Numbered from the stretch's first letter, positions 48,550 to 59,239 are shown. The stretch: DNA of 64,000 nucleotides from Sepiola atlantica (GCA_963556195.1 OY744531.1:109294122-109358121); one strand, 5' to 3'. A program made the numbers and translations. Notes: a model not told the origin generated them from the letters alone.

Positions 48550-48850
48550 ATTCAGTTCTAAATGACGCTCTTCTGGAGGTTGAAGGTTCAATCCTTATTG
48601 CGGGCGATACTTAGAATACAATTACGAATTACTTAAGACTTCTACTCGGTCATGGCTGACGGAACGAGAATAAGCTACTCCTGTGGATTAAATAAAGGGT
48701 TCGTTCGAAATTCTGTACAGATTCCCGAGTTCGACAGAAAGATTTCTTGGTTCGACAAGCTACATCTGAAGAAGGTCTGACGTTACATCGGCCGAAACGT
48801 TGTGAGAATAACACTCAAGATTCAAACAGTAGTCTAAATAATCCAAATAA
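48550..48850 (+). repeat. SINE-S copy with intact hammerhead tail
   Basis: Begins inside the tRNA-like head (TTCAGTTCTAA..), B box GGTTCAATCCT at 48585, GCGGGCGATAC, body GTGGATTAAATAAAGGGTTC, ribozyme 48762-48805, 3' end with AGTAGTCTAAATAATCC. The A box is lost by 5' truncation. Confidence 0.8.
48762..48805 (+). ncRNA. hammerhead ribozyme in SINE-S (intact core)
   Basis: Stem I CAU/GUG with one U-G pair; CUGAAGA; stem II GGUC/GGCC; GAA; palindromic ACGU; U at H17, cleavage predicted after 48801. Stem I is short, so activity may need dimerisation. Confidence 0.65.
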
Positions 48851-48889
48851 TACATATTATCTTCATTTAAAAAAATTGTGCTAATTTGT

Positions 48890-49045
48890 GTCATGTGGAT
48901 TATTCTCATCTTGGTTGTTATTCTCAAAACGTTTTGGCCGATGTAACCTTCGGCCTTGTTTAGGTACGTCTTGTCGAACTCGAGAATATTTCTGTCGAAC
49001 TCGGGAATCTGTACAGAATTTCGAACGGAACCCTTTTAATTGACT
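48890..49045 (-). repeat. SINE-S tail fragment, inverted relative to 48550-48850
   Basis: Minus strand: GGTTCCGTTCGAAATTCTGT, GTTCGACAGAAATATTCTCG, then a decayed ribozyme (CUAAACA for CUGAAGA). Tail-to-tail with the plus copy. Confidence 0.8.
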
Positions 49046-49059
49046 ACTTTTCCTACTAT

Positions 49060-49385
49060 TATCGTATGTGTCTTCAGAATTATGTGATCCATTCCCCGCT
49101 TCCTTTGTTCCAGCTTGTTTGACTCGTTGGTCTAGTGGTCTCCATCAATTCGCTATTTTGATACCTCATTGTAATAAAACTTCTTATTCCAGTAGCTTTT
49201 TTCCAAAAATCGCAGACTTGTGGAACTCTCTTCCTGCTGACTGTTTTCCTAATACCTATAGCCTTGGTCTTTTCAAGACTAAACACATCTCCTGTCTTTG
49301 CGATGATCATCTTTCTTTCTTGTCAGCTCCTTACATCAAATGGCTTCATACCTTGTCTGGTGCGATTTCAACAAAAAAAAGCAAA
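49060..49385 (+). pseudogene. LINE-b RT C-terminal fragment
   Basis: SSELCDPFPASFVPACLTRW, HQFAILIPHCNKTSYSSSFF, LWNSLPADCFPNTYSLGLFK, ending in an A-rich tail after TGGTGCGATTTCAAC. Starts abruptly, 5'-truncated. Confidence 0.85.
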
Positions 49386-49831
49386 AAACAACCAAATCAA
49401 ACATCCTATTACCGAATGCACGTTCGATCTCTGCGGCATATAAGTAAATAATTGAAAGATGAGAGTCTAAAATGGACGGGTGTTGTTGATCGGTGTTACC
49501 TGCTGTGCGCGTTCTCTTCATTGGCTTCTTATTAATTCAGCTTCTTGATTGGCCAAGAAAAGATGGATGGGTTGGTTGGTTGGTGGGGACTTTTGACTCA
49601 AAATGCCGGGCGGATACGGTGACTCTTTGATGAGGTATTGATCAAACACTGTAATCAATGCAATTAGACAGCGATTCACACCCGTTTACCACCCGCTCCT
49701 CTTCCTCCGCCTCCGCCTCCCCCTCCTCCTCCTTCTACTACTGTTGCGCTGTTGCCAAGCAAAAGATGTAGGGGTGGAGAGAATACAAGAAAGTGACAGC
49801 ATGAAGGCATCTGAAAAGAAAAACGGACGAG

Positions 49832-49965
<134 letters not shown>

Positions 49966-50044
49966 TGATGGTGAGAGAGATGATCTAATATCGAGAAAAA
50001 GAGCAATTGAAAAAGAAATGCGATGAAATTTTAAAGCGAGGCAT

Positions 50045-50600
50045 CATGTCTAATAGTGTCGGGATTGTTGATCAAATTACAGACACGTTTCTGCACCTTA
50101 TTAACCACCCTCAAATGGGACAGAGATTCACCAGCCCAAATGTGACAACAGAACTCCATACATGGTCTGATTGTAGATTTGTAGAGATAGAGAATAGCCT
50201 CAGGTGTGTTTTATGGAGATCGCTCCAGGCAAGGCATAAATACACTTGATGTAAGGAGCTGACAAGAACAAATATGATTATCGCAAAAACAGGAGATGTC
50301 TATTGGCCTTAGTCATGCTTATAGGTAGAAGGAAAACAGTCAGCAGGAAGAGAGTTCCACAAGCCTGAAATTCTATGGTTCTTGGAAATAAGCTACTGGA
50401 ATAGGAAGTTGTGTTACAATGATGTATCAAAACCGCGAATTGATGGAGACCACTAGATCAACGAGTCAAACGAGCTGGAACAAAAGAAACGGGGAAAAGA
50501 TCACATAATTCTAAACAACATATGCCATAATAGTATTTATAGTAAAGACTGAGACTAGCAACATCACGTCTATGGGAGAGAAGGTACATATGTGAAACAG
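50045..50600 (-). pseudogene. LINE-b, two fragments in scrambled order
   Basis: On the minus strand, 50590 to ~50220 encodes the distal part (LSHRRDVASLSLYYKYYYGI-like through LWNSLPADCFPSTY). Then 50215 to 50045 encodes the more proximal part (LRLFSISTNLQSDHVWSSVV-like frame, then VQKRVCNLI). The order is the reverse of that in intact LINEs. This implies two adjacent insertions or a rearrangement. Confidence 0.75.
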
Positions 50601-51640
50601 TGATTGTAACCGACAGAGTCTGCCCCTTTAGGCGCACTAATATGCATCAGGAAAATCAGGCCCTACGTAGAATTGAGGTAGAGAATTGGAACTAGTACAT
50701 ATTATCAGCGCTGGGCGATCCTCTGGAAGTGGCGCCGGGCTGGCTGGAAAAAGCGTGTAAGCTGTCAGTTATAATTATCCATACAAAATGGGAGAACATT
50801 GGCCAGAAAGAGGGAATGTTGATAACGGCTGTACAATTTTGGTCAAGAGTCTTTTGGTCACTACCCTCCCCCTATGGTAGAGAGAGAGAGAATAGGTCTT
50901 TTACGATAACAGGAAAGAAAACAGCCCAAATGGAGAGATAGGTGGAAGAGGGAGAGGGATTAGAGAAGAGGGGGCTGAGAAAGAAAGGGTATCAGTTGTG
51001 TGTTTTTCGTTTTTGTTGGGTGAACGAGATCAGTCACGAGTCAGTGAGAGCCACGCTCTTGGCCGGGTGAGACGTGTCGACGTTCGCCGGCCGGTGGCGA
51101 GCAATCCCCCCCACCGTTCAGTAGACAGGTTACAACTTAATTAACAACTTGGAAATCGTAAATAGAGTTTCATGCACAGAGCGACGAGATAGTTAGTAAA
51201 CAAAGCCATTATCGAAAAGCAGACTTTAATTCGCCGTTTTAAAAACAGTTGTTATCTCGTTAATAATTAATGAATACAAAAGGAAACCGATGTTGTTGAA
51301 TTATTCCTATTGTTGTCTGTTAGCTCTGCTTGTGTAACTTTGCCTTCACAGAATCAAGCTATCATCATCACCCGACCGAGAGGAGTTTCGACCCATCTTT
51401 CTTTTTCTGCCGCTACGACATCACGAGCCCAAAGAGGGTGTTCACAGTCTAGAAGGATTCCTGCGCCGAGGACCAGACGTGTGAGTACTGAGGTAGAGAC
51501 ACGAGTGGACCACCTATGTTACAGTGGTTCAGTGACACCGGATCAGAGTAAGGTATCTGTATTACTCGGCACTGCAACCTATGTGTTCATATTGATTCCG
51601 TGTCACCAAGGAGCGTCTGGGGTCCCGTTACACATAGAAC
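50601..51640. other. no recognisable gene
   Basis: Open frames at 50729-50941 and 51310-51702 have no recognised motif. No repeat structure seen. Confidence 0.35.
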
Positions 51641-51644
51641 AAGA

Positions 51645-51965
51645 AAGGGTAGGGCCAATCAAATTGCAGATACGTTTCTGCACCTTATCAAGAACCCTAT
51701 AATGTGACAGATATTCACCAGCCTAAATATGACAACAGTACTCCATGGTATGATTGTAGATTTATAGAGATAGAGAATAGCCTCAGGTGTGAGAAGGTGT
51801 TTGGAGCAATAGATAGAATCGACTTTACGAGAAGCAGAGAGAGCAGTGGATCTAATGTATGAACTCCAAGAAACTTTTTATGAGAATGAAATACCAAGAA
51901 GTTTCAGAGTCGATTTTTTCTTCTCTACAACATCTATAATAAACGTGTGAGAAAGTTTTAGGAGC
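51645..51965 (-). pseudogene. LINE-b RT C-terminal fragment with proximal flank
   Basis: Minus strand frames match the KVGSIYCSKHLLTPEAI-type region and the following CNLIGPTLS-like part. The region 51880-51960 is shared with 42990-43075, so it belongs to the element. Confidence 0.7.
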
Positions 51966-52084
51966 GAGAGAAAAGCAACTTTACGTGAAGCAGAAAAAGC
52001 AACGGATCTAATAATGTAAGGAATTTGATAATAGTTAAAAACAAGATCAATCGCAGTCTGTAAAAAAATATATTTATTTAGATA

Positions 52085-52088
<4 letters not shown>

Positions 52089-52151
<63 letters not shown>
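52089..52151. repeat. (TA)n array
   Basis: Pure TA. Confidence 0.95.
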
Positions 52152-52152
<1 letters not shown>

Positions 52153-52199
52153 GTATGTAAAATGAAAAAAGGAAAGCCCAAAACTATGTGATTTATGTA

Positions 52200-52243
52200 T
52201 TCATCAACGTTTCGTCTTTATTGAAAGACTTCCTCAGGATGAA
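52200..52243 (-). ncRNA. minimal hammerhead ribozyme, family B copy 4 (intact)
   Basis: Minus strand: stem I UUCAUC/GAUGAA (six perfect pairs); CUGAGGA; stem II GUCUUU-CAAU-AAAGAC; GAA; palindromic ACGU; U17; cleavage predicted after 52206. Confidence 0.78.
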
Positions 52244-52538
52244 GAAAGCAATGTAGAAAAATCATACAGAATATTAATTTCGATATGCCATGCTTGACTA
52301 TATACCATATGTTGATCCAAGTTACCTTCCTAGCTAAATTAGTCATAAACTGACAAATCCAAGCCATCAATCCTATTCATCTCGCGTCCTTTGAAGGAGA
52401 CTGACCACGGCTGATAACACTATTATCAAAATCATGCTTTTCGTTATCTGCTTGTTCACGCCAACAACTATGCCAAATTCTGGACACTTTCTGACATATC
52501 AAACTTAATATTTTGTATGATTTTTCTACATGGTTTTC

Positions 52539-52582
52539 TTCATCCTGAGGAAGTCTTTCAATGAAGACGAAACGTTGATGAA
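52539..52582 (+). ncRNA. minimal hammerhead ribozyme, family B copy 5 (intact)
   Basis: Stem I UUCAUC/GAUGAA; CUGAGGA; stem II GUCUUU-CAAU-GAAGAC (one U-G); GAA; ACGU; U17; cleavage predicted after 52576. The single A-to-G difference from copy 4 keeps stem II paired. Confidence 0.78.
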
Positions 52583-52656
52583 TACATAAATCACATAGTT
52601 TTTGGCTTTCCTTTTTTCATTTTTCATTACGCTGGATCATTTTATCCCCACCTTTC

Positions 52657-52659
<3 letters not shown>

Positions 52660-52723
<64 letters not shown>

Positions 52724-52812
52724 GGAATGCAAAACGCGATAAATATATATACATATATATATATACATACATACATATATATATACATACATACATATAT
52801 ATATATACATAC

Positions 52813-52910
<98 letters not shown>
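52660..52910. repeat. TA and TATG/TACA compound array
   Basis: (TA)n 52660-52721, unique GTTGGAATGCAAAACGCG, then TA/TACATA to 52908. Confidence 0.95.
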
Positions 52911-52926
52911 CAAGGTATATTGTATA

Positions 52927-53229
52927 GTGGATAAACATCACAGCACAGAAGTTGAAATAAATACACCAACGCATCTATATAGCAGAACCGATATTTCGGT
53001 AGATTCAGACGACCTTCATCTTTGGTGTAGAAAAGCGTTATTGAAAAGAAAAGCAGCCTTAAATAGAGCAAAAATAAAAACTGATCGAATCCGCACCTAT
53101 CTTCTTAACCCCACGTCCTCACTTTCCCCATTACTCCCCGTTACTCAGGACTTAATATTACAAAACCTCCTTCCTGGATCACTTTCTACGTTATATAAGG
53201 CGTGTTTCATTTTCAAGATAAAGGTAATC
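52927..53229 (+). other. unidentified open frame next to TA array
   Basis: 101 codons starting [20 protein letters not shown]. The opposite strand has GAUGAAGGU..ACCGAAAUAUCGG, a decayed hammerhead-like stretch. Possibly a retroelement edge; no function assigned. Confidence 0.25.
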
Positions 53230-53445
53230 TGAATCGACCGACACATGAGTTCGGTTATACAGATGTGTCTGCGTTAGCATCTCTACTAGTCTGTTGATAT
53301 GCTTATCCACTATTCCATGTATTGAACGTTTCATTTTGTATGAAATTTCGTTTCATGTTTCAAACTCCCTCATCGGCGGAGAAGTTGTATACACAGTCAC
53401 ACTAATTAGTTTTATGGAGAACATAAAATTACGTAGCGCATTATT
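53230..53445. other. no recognisable feature
   Basis: Nothing supportable. Confidence 0.35.
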
Positions 53446-53447
53446 AT

Positions 53448-54148
53448 TCTATCTATTAATACGATAGTGTGTGTGTTCGTGTGTCACGCTTACATCAAAA
53501 GCCCTGCGCATGCGTGCGCACCTAGATTTGGAAAAGCATTCAAGTAACCTAATTTTCGTAATATTTTAAGTATTTCCCTTTGGCGCGACGTAGGATTTTA
53601 ACGTCCGTTTTTGACGTCGGCCCGACTGGTTTATAGTTCGATTCCCAACCAACCTCTAAGATTATTTTTCTACATCGAAGTGGGGGGGGGCGAGGGGGGT
53701 AGGGAGGGGACGACCGGGAAGACACATATTAATACAGTAGCGTGTGTGTTATTTTGTGTGTCACGCTTACATCAAAAGTCTATCATATTCAATGACCGTT
53801 AATAAAGCTCAAGGACAGACTTTCGAAAAGGTTGGGATCTACCTACCACAACCTTGATTTACTCATGGACAACTTTATGTAGCCTTCTCAAGAGAAAGGT
53901 CTATGAACAGTGTAAGAGTGAAAATTTGTCCTCAAAATAATTCTACTCATGGCCAGAGAAGAGGAACTACCTTCACTAGAAATATTGTATATAAAGAAGT
54001 TTTGTAAATTGTTTCATGTATTGTTCATTTTTTAAAAATAAATATACCAGTCAAATCTTATCATATTTTATTCAAACATGTATAGGTTAGAAACAAGATA
54101 ATTAGTATTAAAAACATCATTTCGTGTAATTTACACGGGTCCTGCTAG
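53448..54148 (+). mobile_element. truncated Helitron with helicase remnant
   Basis: Begins near TCTATCTATTAATACG and ends with palindromic hairpin CGTGTAATTTACACG, GGTCCTG, CTAG|T at 54145-54149. It contains the helicase C-terminus and an internal repeat of TGTGTGTCACGCTTACATCA at ~53480 and ~53755. The rolling-circle Rep domain and most of the helicase are deleted. The 5' boundary is less certain than the 3'. Confidence 0.7.
53792..54007 (+). pseudogene. Helitron (Pif1-like) helicase C-terminal fragment
   Basis: MTVNKAQGQTFEKVGIYLPQ, one in-frame stop, FTHGQLYVAFSR, RVKI and a terminal stop. NKAQGQT and QLYVAFSR are the final conserved helicase motifs of Pif1/RepHel proteins, which unwind donor DNA during Helitron transposition. 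Only ~70 residues remain, so it is non-functional. Confidence 0.8.
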
Positions 54149-54149
54149 T

Positions 54150-54685
54150 AGTTATTATTATTATTAGATAGATTATTAATTATCACGAAGAACTCGCTAG
54201 AATAAGGAATTTCGCAGACAATTTGGACAATAAGATCGACATAGTGACACATTCTTTTTCTAATGTTGCATGAACCCAATTGATTTATAGATGGAAAAGT
54301 TGAGAAGAAGTCGTATAAAATGAGGCGTTCGGGTCAGTCAGTCTGACAAGCGAGAAGTGAAAGGTCTCTTCGCCGACGGCAAACGTTCTCTCTAAAACCT
54401 GAGTGATACAAAGAAGTAATTAATTCTTATCTTCCATCTATCCCCCATTACCTTTATTCACCCCCTTCTTTCCCCCTCTCCCAAACACACGGAGCTAAAC
54501 AATGCAATATGATGCAGGGTGCGTAATTAACTAAAGTTATACCGACGCGTACGATGAACTTCAAATTCTATTTGCTTGACTGAGCTTCAATCTCTGGTCT
54601 ATCTTTGTAAGACATTCACATAAAGAACTCGTCTCATCACCACGACGGAAAAATTACTTTCTTTTCTTCCTTCGAGTGCCAAGTA
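54150..54685. other. no recognisable feature
   Basis: Nothing supportable. Confidence 0.35.
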
Positions 54686-54689
54686 GTTC

Positions 54690-55505
54690 TTGTAGTGGAT
54701 TGGGGTCATAAATGGTTGGTAACTTTTAATGCCGCAAAGACAAAACTCATTTCCTTCAATAACTGCAAGAAACCTCTTTAACCACCGATTGTCATGGCAA
54801 ATAATACCCTACCTGTGAGTTCAACATTCAAACTTCTCGGCCTAACATTCACAGGTAAAATGAATTGGAACAAATACATTGAAGACATTGCTAAGACTGA
54901 AGCAAAAAAGGTGGGCTCCCTCTACCGTGCCAGTAAACTCCTCACACTTGACATTATCCTGTATCTCTACAAAGTCACCATCCGCCCAAGCATGAAGTAT
55001 TGTTGCCACATCTGGGTCGGTGCATCATCCACTAGTCTCTCCCTCTTAGACAACGTCCAAAAAAGAGTCGCCAACTTAATAGGTCCCTCACTATCCACCA
55101 AGCTCCAGCCCCTGTCCCATTGCCGCAATGTTGCACCCTTGTGCTTTTTTTACAAATACTTCAATGGAATGTGCTCCGATGAACTTGCTGCTCTAGTGCC
55201 CCCTGGACGTAAATACACTCGACCAACTCGGCAATCAGTTAAATCCCATCGATTCACTGTGGAGGTCCCTAGATTCCACAAAGGTTTCTACTCTAATAGC
55301 TAATTTCTTCGTGCTGCCGGGCCTCTGGAACTCCCTACTTACTTCCTGTTTTCCCAACTGTACCGACATGCAGAGGTTTAAAACTAATGTAAGCAGACAT
55401 CTCGCTACACAGCTCCCAACTTAGGATGACGCCCAAACTTTACACCCTAATTCTCAGTAGCCCCTTACGTCTACAGCGGCGGCCTGCCTTGTTTGGGATG
55501 AAATA
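54690..55505 (+). pseudogene. LINE-a RT C-terminus relic (best preserved)
   Basis: Reads KWLVTFNAAKTKLISFNNCK, a stop, then 169 open codons: FKLLGLTFTGKMNWNKYIED, KVGSLYRASKLLTLDIILYL, IRPSMKYCCHIWVGASS, VQKRVANLIGPSLS, LCFFYKYFNGMCSDELAALV. A stop at 55301 precedes the LWNSLL-type segment. CR1/Jockey-like LINE 3' end; catalytic palm and endonuclease missing. Ends at an A-rich run near 55510. Confidence 0.85.
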
Positions 55506-55599
55506 TGTTTTTTAAAAAAGCGCCAGTCGGAATTATCACGAACAGAGCGTTTTTCACTCCATTTTTTAATAATATTTTTTCAAATATTTGAACTTTTAG

Positions 55600-55870
55600 C
55601 TTTTCCACAGCCAACTTATCTATCTGTATAATTACTCTGATCATAAGATTGCGATCTTTGAAAAGCTTTGGCTTAAGGAAATAATAAACATTAGTTTATT
55701 ACAGAATATACCTTGCATTGAACAATCGAAGTTTGAAATACATCTGGACATTCGTACATGTTTATCACTCTTCTTTTATCTATCTTTATAATTGCTCTAT
55801 CTCGTATATTGAGCTTAAACTATTTCACTATAGGTTCTATCTACTAAAAGTTTACTTTTAGTTTATATTT
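55600..55870 (+). repeat. element A copy with shared module
   Basis: Ribozyme-like core, CCTTGCATTGAACAATCGAA, ATGTTTATCACTCTTCTTTT, then the shared module GCTCTATCTCGTATATTGAG (55794-55813) and ACTAAAAGTTTACTTTTAGT. Confidence 0.8.
55631..55685 (+). ncRNA. hammerhead-like motif, family A copy 4 (G8 to C)
   Basis: CUGAUCA, stem II AAGAU/AUCUU, GAA, AAGC/GCUU stem III, A17, AGGAA. The G8 change removes the general base-equivalent position, so predicted inactive. Confidence 0.55.
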
Positions 55871-55871
55871 G

Positions 55872-55872
<1 letters not shown>

Positions 55873-55930
<58 letters not shown>
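55873..55930. repeat. (TA)n array
   Basis: Pure TA. Confidence 0.95.
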
Positions 55931-55934
<4 letters not shown>

Positions 55935-56180
55935 AAGGAAGGATGAGAGAAATCCGACGTAATGGGAAATGAAAAAGCAAAAAAAAAACAAAAGATATTT
56001 TTTTTATATATTCATAAACGTTTCCTTTTTATTGTAAAACTTCATCAGGATGATAATTTGAAGAAAAATGTCATGCAAGTACATCGAAATATTGGGTTGA
56101 CATGATAGTTATAAAGGAAAAGTAGTAACCGTGGCTACTGTGAGCGCTGGAGGAGAGTCCAGGCTGCGAGAAATCAGTGG
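55931..56180 (-). repeat. element B copy, ribozyme decayed
   Basis: Flank GAAAGGAAGGATGAGAG..TCCGACGTAATGGGAAATG is the reverse complement of that at 20.8 kb. Ribozyme region 56014-56055 keeps CUGAUGA but stem II no longer pairs. Confidence 0.7.
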
Positions 56181-56184
56181 TGGC

Positions 56185-56186
<2 letters not shown>

Positions 56187-56232
<46 letters not shown>

Positions 56233-56302
56233 CTAAAAGTATACTTTTAGTAGATAGAACCTATAGTGAAATGGTTTAAGCTCAATATACGAGATAGAGC
56301 AG

Positions 56303-56374
<72 letters not shown>

Positions 56375-56380
56375 TATATG
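56187..56380. repeat. TA arrays enclosing an inverted shared module
   Basis: TA 56187-56228 and 56307-56379. Between them, AACTAAAAGTATACTTTTAG and the module AAGCTCAATATACGAGATAG (minus), mirroring 55794-55870. Confidence 0.85.
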
Positions 56381-56660
56381 AAAGGAGAGGGATAAACATG
56401 TACGAATGACAAATTTATTTCAACTTCGATTGTTCAATGCAAGGTGTACTCAGTAAAAACATGTTTATTTTTCTTTCAAGGCTTTTCTAAAGATTAAAAT
56501 CTTATCATCAGAGGAATTACATAGATGAATTAGCCAAACTTCACAATTTAAAAAAATATTAAGATATTAAAAAATATTAAGTGTGCGTATAAAAAGATAT
56601 GGGGTCAGTCCAGTTGGTAAATGTCAGTTGATAAGGTGTCCAGTGAAAGGAGATTTAAAG
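56381..56660 (-). repeat. element A copy 5
   Basis: Minus strand: GTAATTCCT CUGAUGA, stem II and GAAAAGCC are kept but seven bases of stem III/cleavage site are deleted. Extends to GATAAGGTGTCCAGTG as in copies 3 and 7. Confidence 0.75.
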
Positions 56661-56769
56661 ATGGAAAAGAAGGGTTTTCGTGAAGGCAGCATAGAAAAAA
56701 GTTCATGGATGAAGTAAATCCAATAGAAAGATGTTTAGTTCAATCATAAGTGGAACACACTTATTCAGA

Positions 56770-56936
56770 AGTAATTGATAAGATGTGATAAGATTTTAAT
56801 TTTTGAAAAGCCTTGGCTTAAGGAAAAAATAATAAAAATGTTTTTACCGAATGCACCTTGCATCAATCGAAGTTGAAATAAATTTGTCATTCGTATATGT
56901 TTATCCCTCTTCTTTCATTTATCTCTCCAAATATGA
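56770..56936 (+). repeat. element A copy 6, decayed
   Basis: TGTGATAAGATTTTAATTTT TGAAAAGCCTTGGCTTAAGG: stem III and the cleavage side are intact but the first core box is lost. Inverted relative to copy 5. Confidence 0.7.
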
Positions 56937-57056
56937 TCTGAGGTTAAGATCGGATTCTAACTCTGCCTGATGAGATCTCAGTTTATAGTAACTGTTGATC
57001 GATAACATCGACATACCAGTGGCGCAGATTTTGTACATGTCTGTGTAAATAAAATT

Positions 57057-57058
<2 letters not shown>
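56937..57058 (+). repeat. element D copy 2 with hammerhead-like motif
   Basis: Motif at 56962-57028: UCUGC, CUGAUGA, stem II GAUC/GAUC, GAUA, ACAU..GUGG, C, GCAGA. Compared with copy 1 the last stem III base is G instead of U. Flank TGTACATGTCTGTGTAAATA as in copy 1. Confidence 0.65.

Positions 57059-57059
<1 letters not shown>

Positions 57060-57131
<72 letters not shown>
57060..57131. repeat. (TA)n array
   Basis: Pure TA. Confidence 0.95.
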
Positions 57132-57134
<3 letters not shown>

Positions 57135-57151
57135 TCTTATTTACCCCCCCT

Positions 57152-57191
57152 AATCCTGAAGACGACTACGAAAGTCGAAAGCGCTCGAAAA
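57152..57191 (+). ncRNA. hammerhead-like motif just upstream of a PLE-like ORF
   Basis: CUGAAGA; stem II GACU-ACGA-AGUC; GAA; palindromic AGCGCU giving A15.1 and U16.1; C at H17, cleavage predicted after 57186. Stem I is weak (UC/GA only), so dimer action or decay is likely. Confidence 0.5.
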
Positions 57192-57193
57192 AA

Positions 57194-57905
<712 letters not shown>

Positions 57906-57909
57906 TTCT

Positions 57910-57910
57910 A

Positions 57911-58009
<99 letters not shown>

Positions 58010-58012
58010 TAG
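57910..58012. repeat. (TC)n(TA)n(GA)n symmetrical array
   Basis: TCTC block, TA, then GAGA block: a palindromic compound microsatellite able to fold as one hairpin. Confidence 0.9.
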
Positions 58013-58370
58013 AAGAAAAAAGAGTGATAAATATGAGACGATTGTCCTCATTTATTTCAAATTTCAATTGTTCAATGCAAGGTGTATTCAGTAATAAACT
58101 AGTGTTTATTATTCTTTCCTTAAGCGAAGGCTTTTCAAAGATCGAAATCTTATCATCAGAGGAGAAATACAGATGGATGAGTTGGCTTTCGAAAAAACCA
58201 AAGTTCAAATATTTGAAAAATATGAAAATTATTATTAAAAAATTAAAATAATTTTTGTTAAAAAAACGTATTGAAAGAAAAGAAAAGAAAAGTTCCGTGA
58301 AAAAGATATGCAAATTGTCCGGGTGGTAAATTTCCGTTGAAAAGAAGTCCGGTGAATGTGAAAAAAAACT
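58013..58370 (-). repeat. element A copy 7, near full length
   Basis: Contains TTCAATTGTTCAATGCAAGG, the ribozyme, GATGAGTTGGCTTTCG, and the far end GGTGGTAAATTTCCGTTGAA. About 350 bp, flanked on one side by GA/TA repeat. Confidence 0.8.
58116..58164 (-). ncRNA. type I hammerhead ribozyme, family A copy 7 (intact)
   Basis: Minus strand: stem I CUCCU/AGGAA (outermost C-A mismatch, four pairs); CUGAUGA; stem II AAGAU-UUCG-AUCUU with a UUCG loop; GAA; stem III AAGC-CUUC-GCUU; A17; cleavage predicted after 58121. The loop bases differ from copy 2 but every helix pairs: covariation-type support. Confidence 0.82.
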
Positions 58371-58460
58371 CGTTGCGAGGGAGCAGATTGGAGAAAGTGC
58401 TCAAAATATCGGTAAGTCCAGACGCACTTAAAGGGGGTTGAGAAGAGGAAAACAGGCCAT

Positions 58461-58491
<31 letters not shown>

Positions 58492-58790
58492 ATTCTTGAT
58501 ATATAGATAAGATATTTCTACTGAAGTGAGTTTGAAAAACTTGGTAGGTCAAAGAGTTTAAAGAAACCCAGAAAGCAGTGGGCAATAAAATAAGGATAGG
58601 AAAAGGCAATAAAATAAGGATAGCAAAAGGCGATCGAGACGCCATAAAAAGTAATAAAAAGGACAAACACCAACAAAAAAGGTCAGCAAGTGGAATAGGT
58701 AATCCGATACTAATTCATAAGAAATAGAAAATAACTAAACCCCAAAAAGATTTATTTAGGAGAGAAAATTCTTCAAATCCATCCATTTCT
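58371..58790. other. spacer with short TA array
   Basis: TA at 58461-58488, a GGATAG(G/C)AAAAGGC duplication near 58590-58630. No gene. Confidence 0.4.
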
Positions 58791-58981
58791 CGAAAATTCT
58801 TGGTCTGATGAGGTTGACTTTCTGGGAAAAGTGCAACCGAAACATGTATGCACATATGTAACCAATAATGTTTGTATAAATAAAAATTTATACTTATAAA
58901 CAGCTCTACTTGTTATTGAGCACTTTTTATAAACACTTGAGTTTCTACGGATCTACATTTACAGGAACTAATACAATACAT

Positions 58982-58985
<4 letters not shown>
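58780..58985 (+). repeat. short element G, full copy with shared module
   Basis: Intact ribozyme 58800-58865, AATAAAAATTTATAC, shared module CAGCTCTACTTGTTATTGAG plus CACTTTTTATAAACACT (58901-58937), ending at a TA array. Truncated sister at 29760-29881. Confidence 0.8.
58800..58865 (+). ncRNA. type I hammerhead ribozyme, family G (intact)
   Basis: Stem I UUGGU/ACCAA (five perfect pairs); CUGAUGA (58805-58811); stem II GGUUG/CAACC with an inner CUUU/AAAG helix; GAA (58839-58841); stem III ACAU/AUGU with a 10-nt loop; A at H17; cleavage predicted after 58860. All canonical core bases are present and all three helices form without mismatch. The most canonical copy in the window. Confidence 0.88.

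Positions 58986-59016
<31 letters not shown>
58986..59016. repeat. (TA)n array
   Basis: Pure TA. Confidence 0.95.
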
Positions 59017-59019
<3 letters not shown>

Positions 59020-59208
59020 GATCCCCGTGTTAATATTAGATGCTTACGTTAAGGTTTCCTGCTTTTGTTTCACTGTTAGATACTAAATCCCCCTTTTTAT
59101 TTTATTTACTTACTATTATATATTATTTATTTATGAATTTTCCAACAAATGTTAAGTCTACACTATTTCGGATTTAGTTAGTTTCTCTGGGAATTTAAAC
59201 TGCATTTT

Positions 59209-59239
<31 letters not shown>

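Larger units (their letters stand above)
52155..52660. repeat. inverted pair of element B, both ribozymes intact
   Basis: Arms 52160-52260 and 52525-52625 (AAAAAAGGAAAGCCCAAAAC against GTTTTTGGCTTTCCTTTTTT) surround ~265 bp of unrelated sequence. The right flank reads TTCATTTTTCATTACGCTGG, as in other B copies. Confidence 0.9.

Noticed and set aside
51310..51702. 130-codon plus-strand gene
   Set aside because: Overlaps a LINE-b relic at its 3' end and shows no recognised motif.
52985..53050. Hammerhead-like stretch on the minus strand (GAUGAAGGU..ACCGAAAUAUCGG)
   Set aside because: First core box is not CUGANGA and stem I does not pair in register; at best a fossil.
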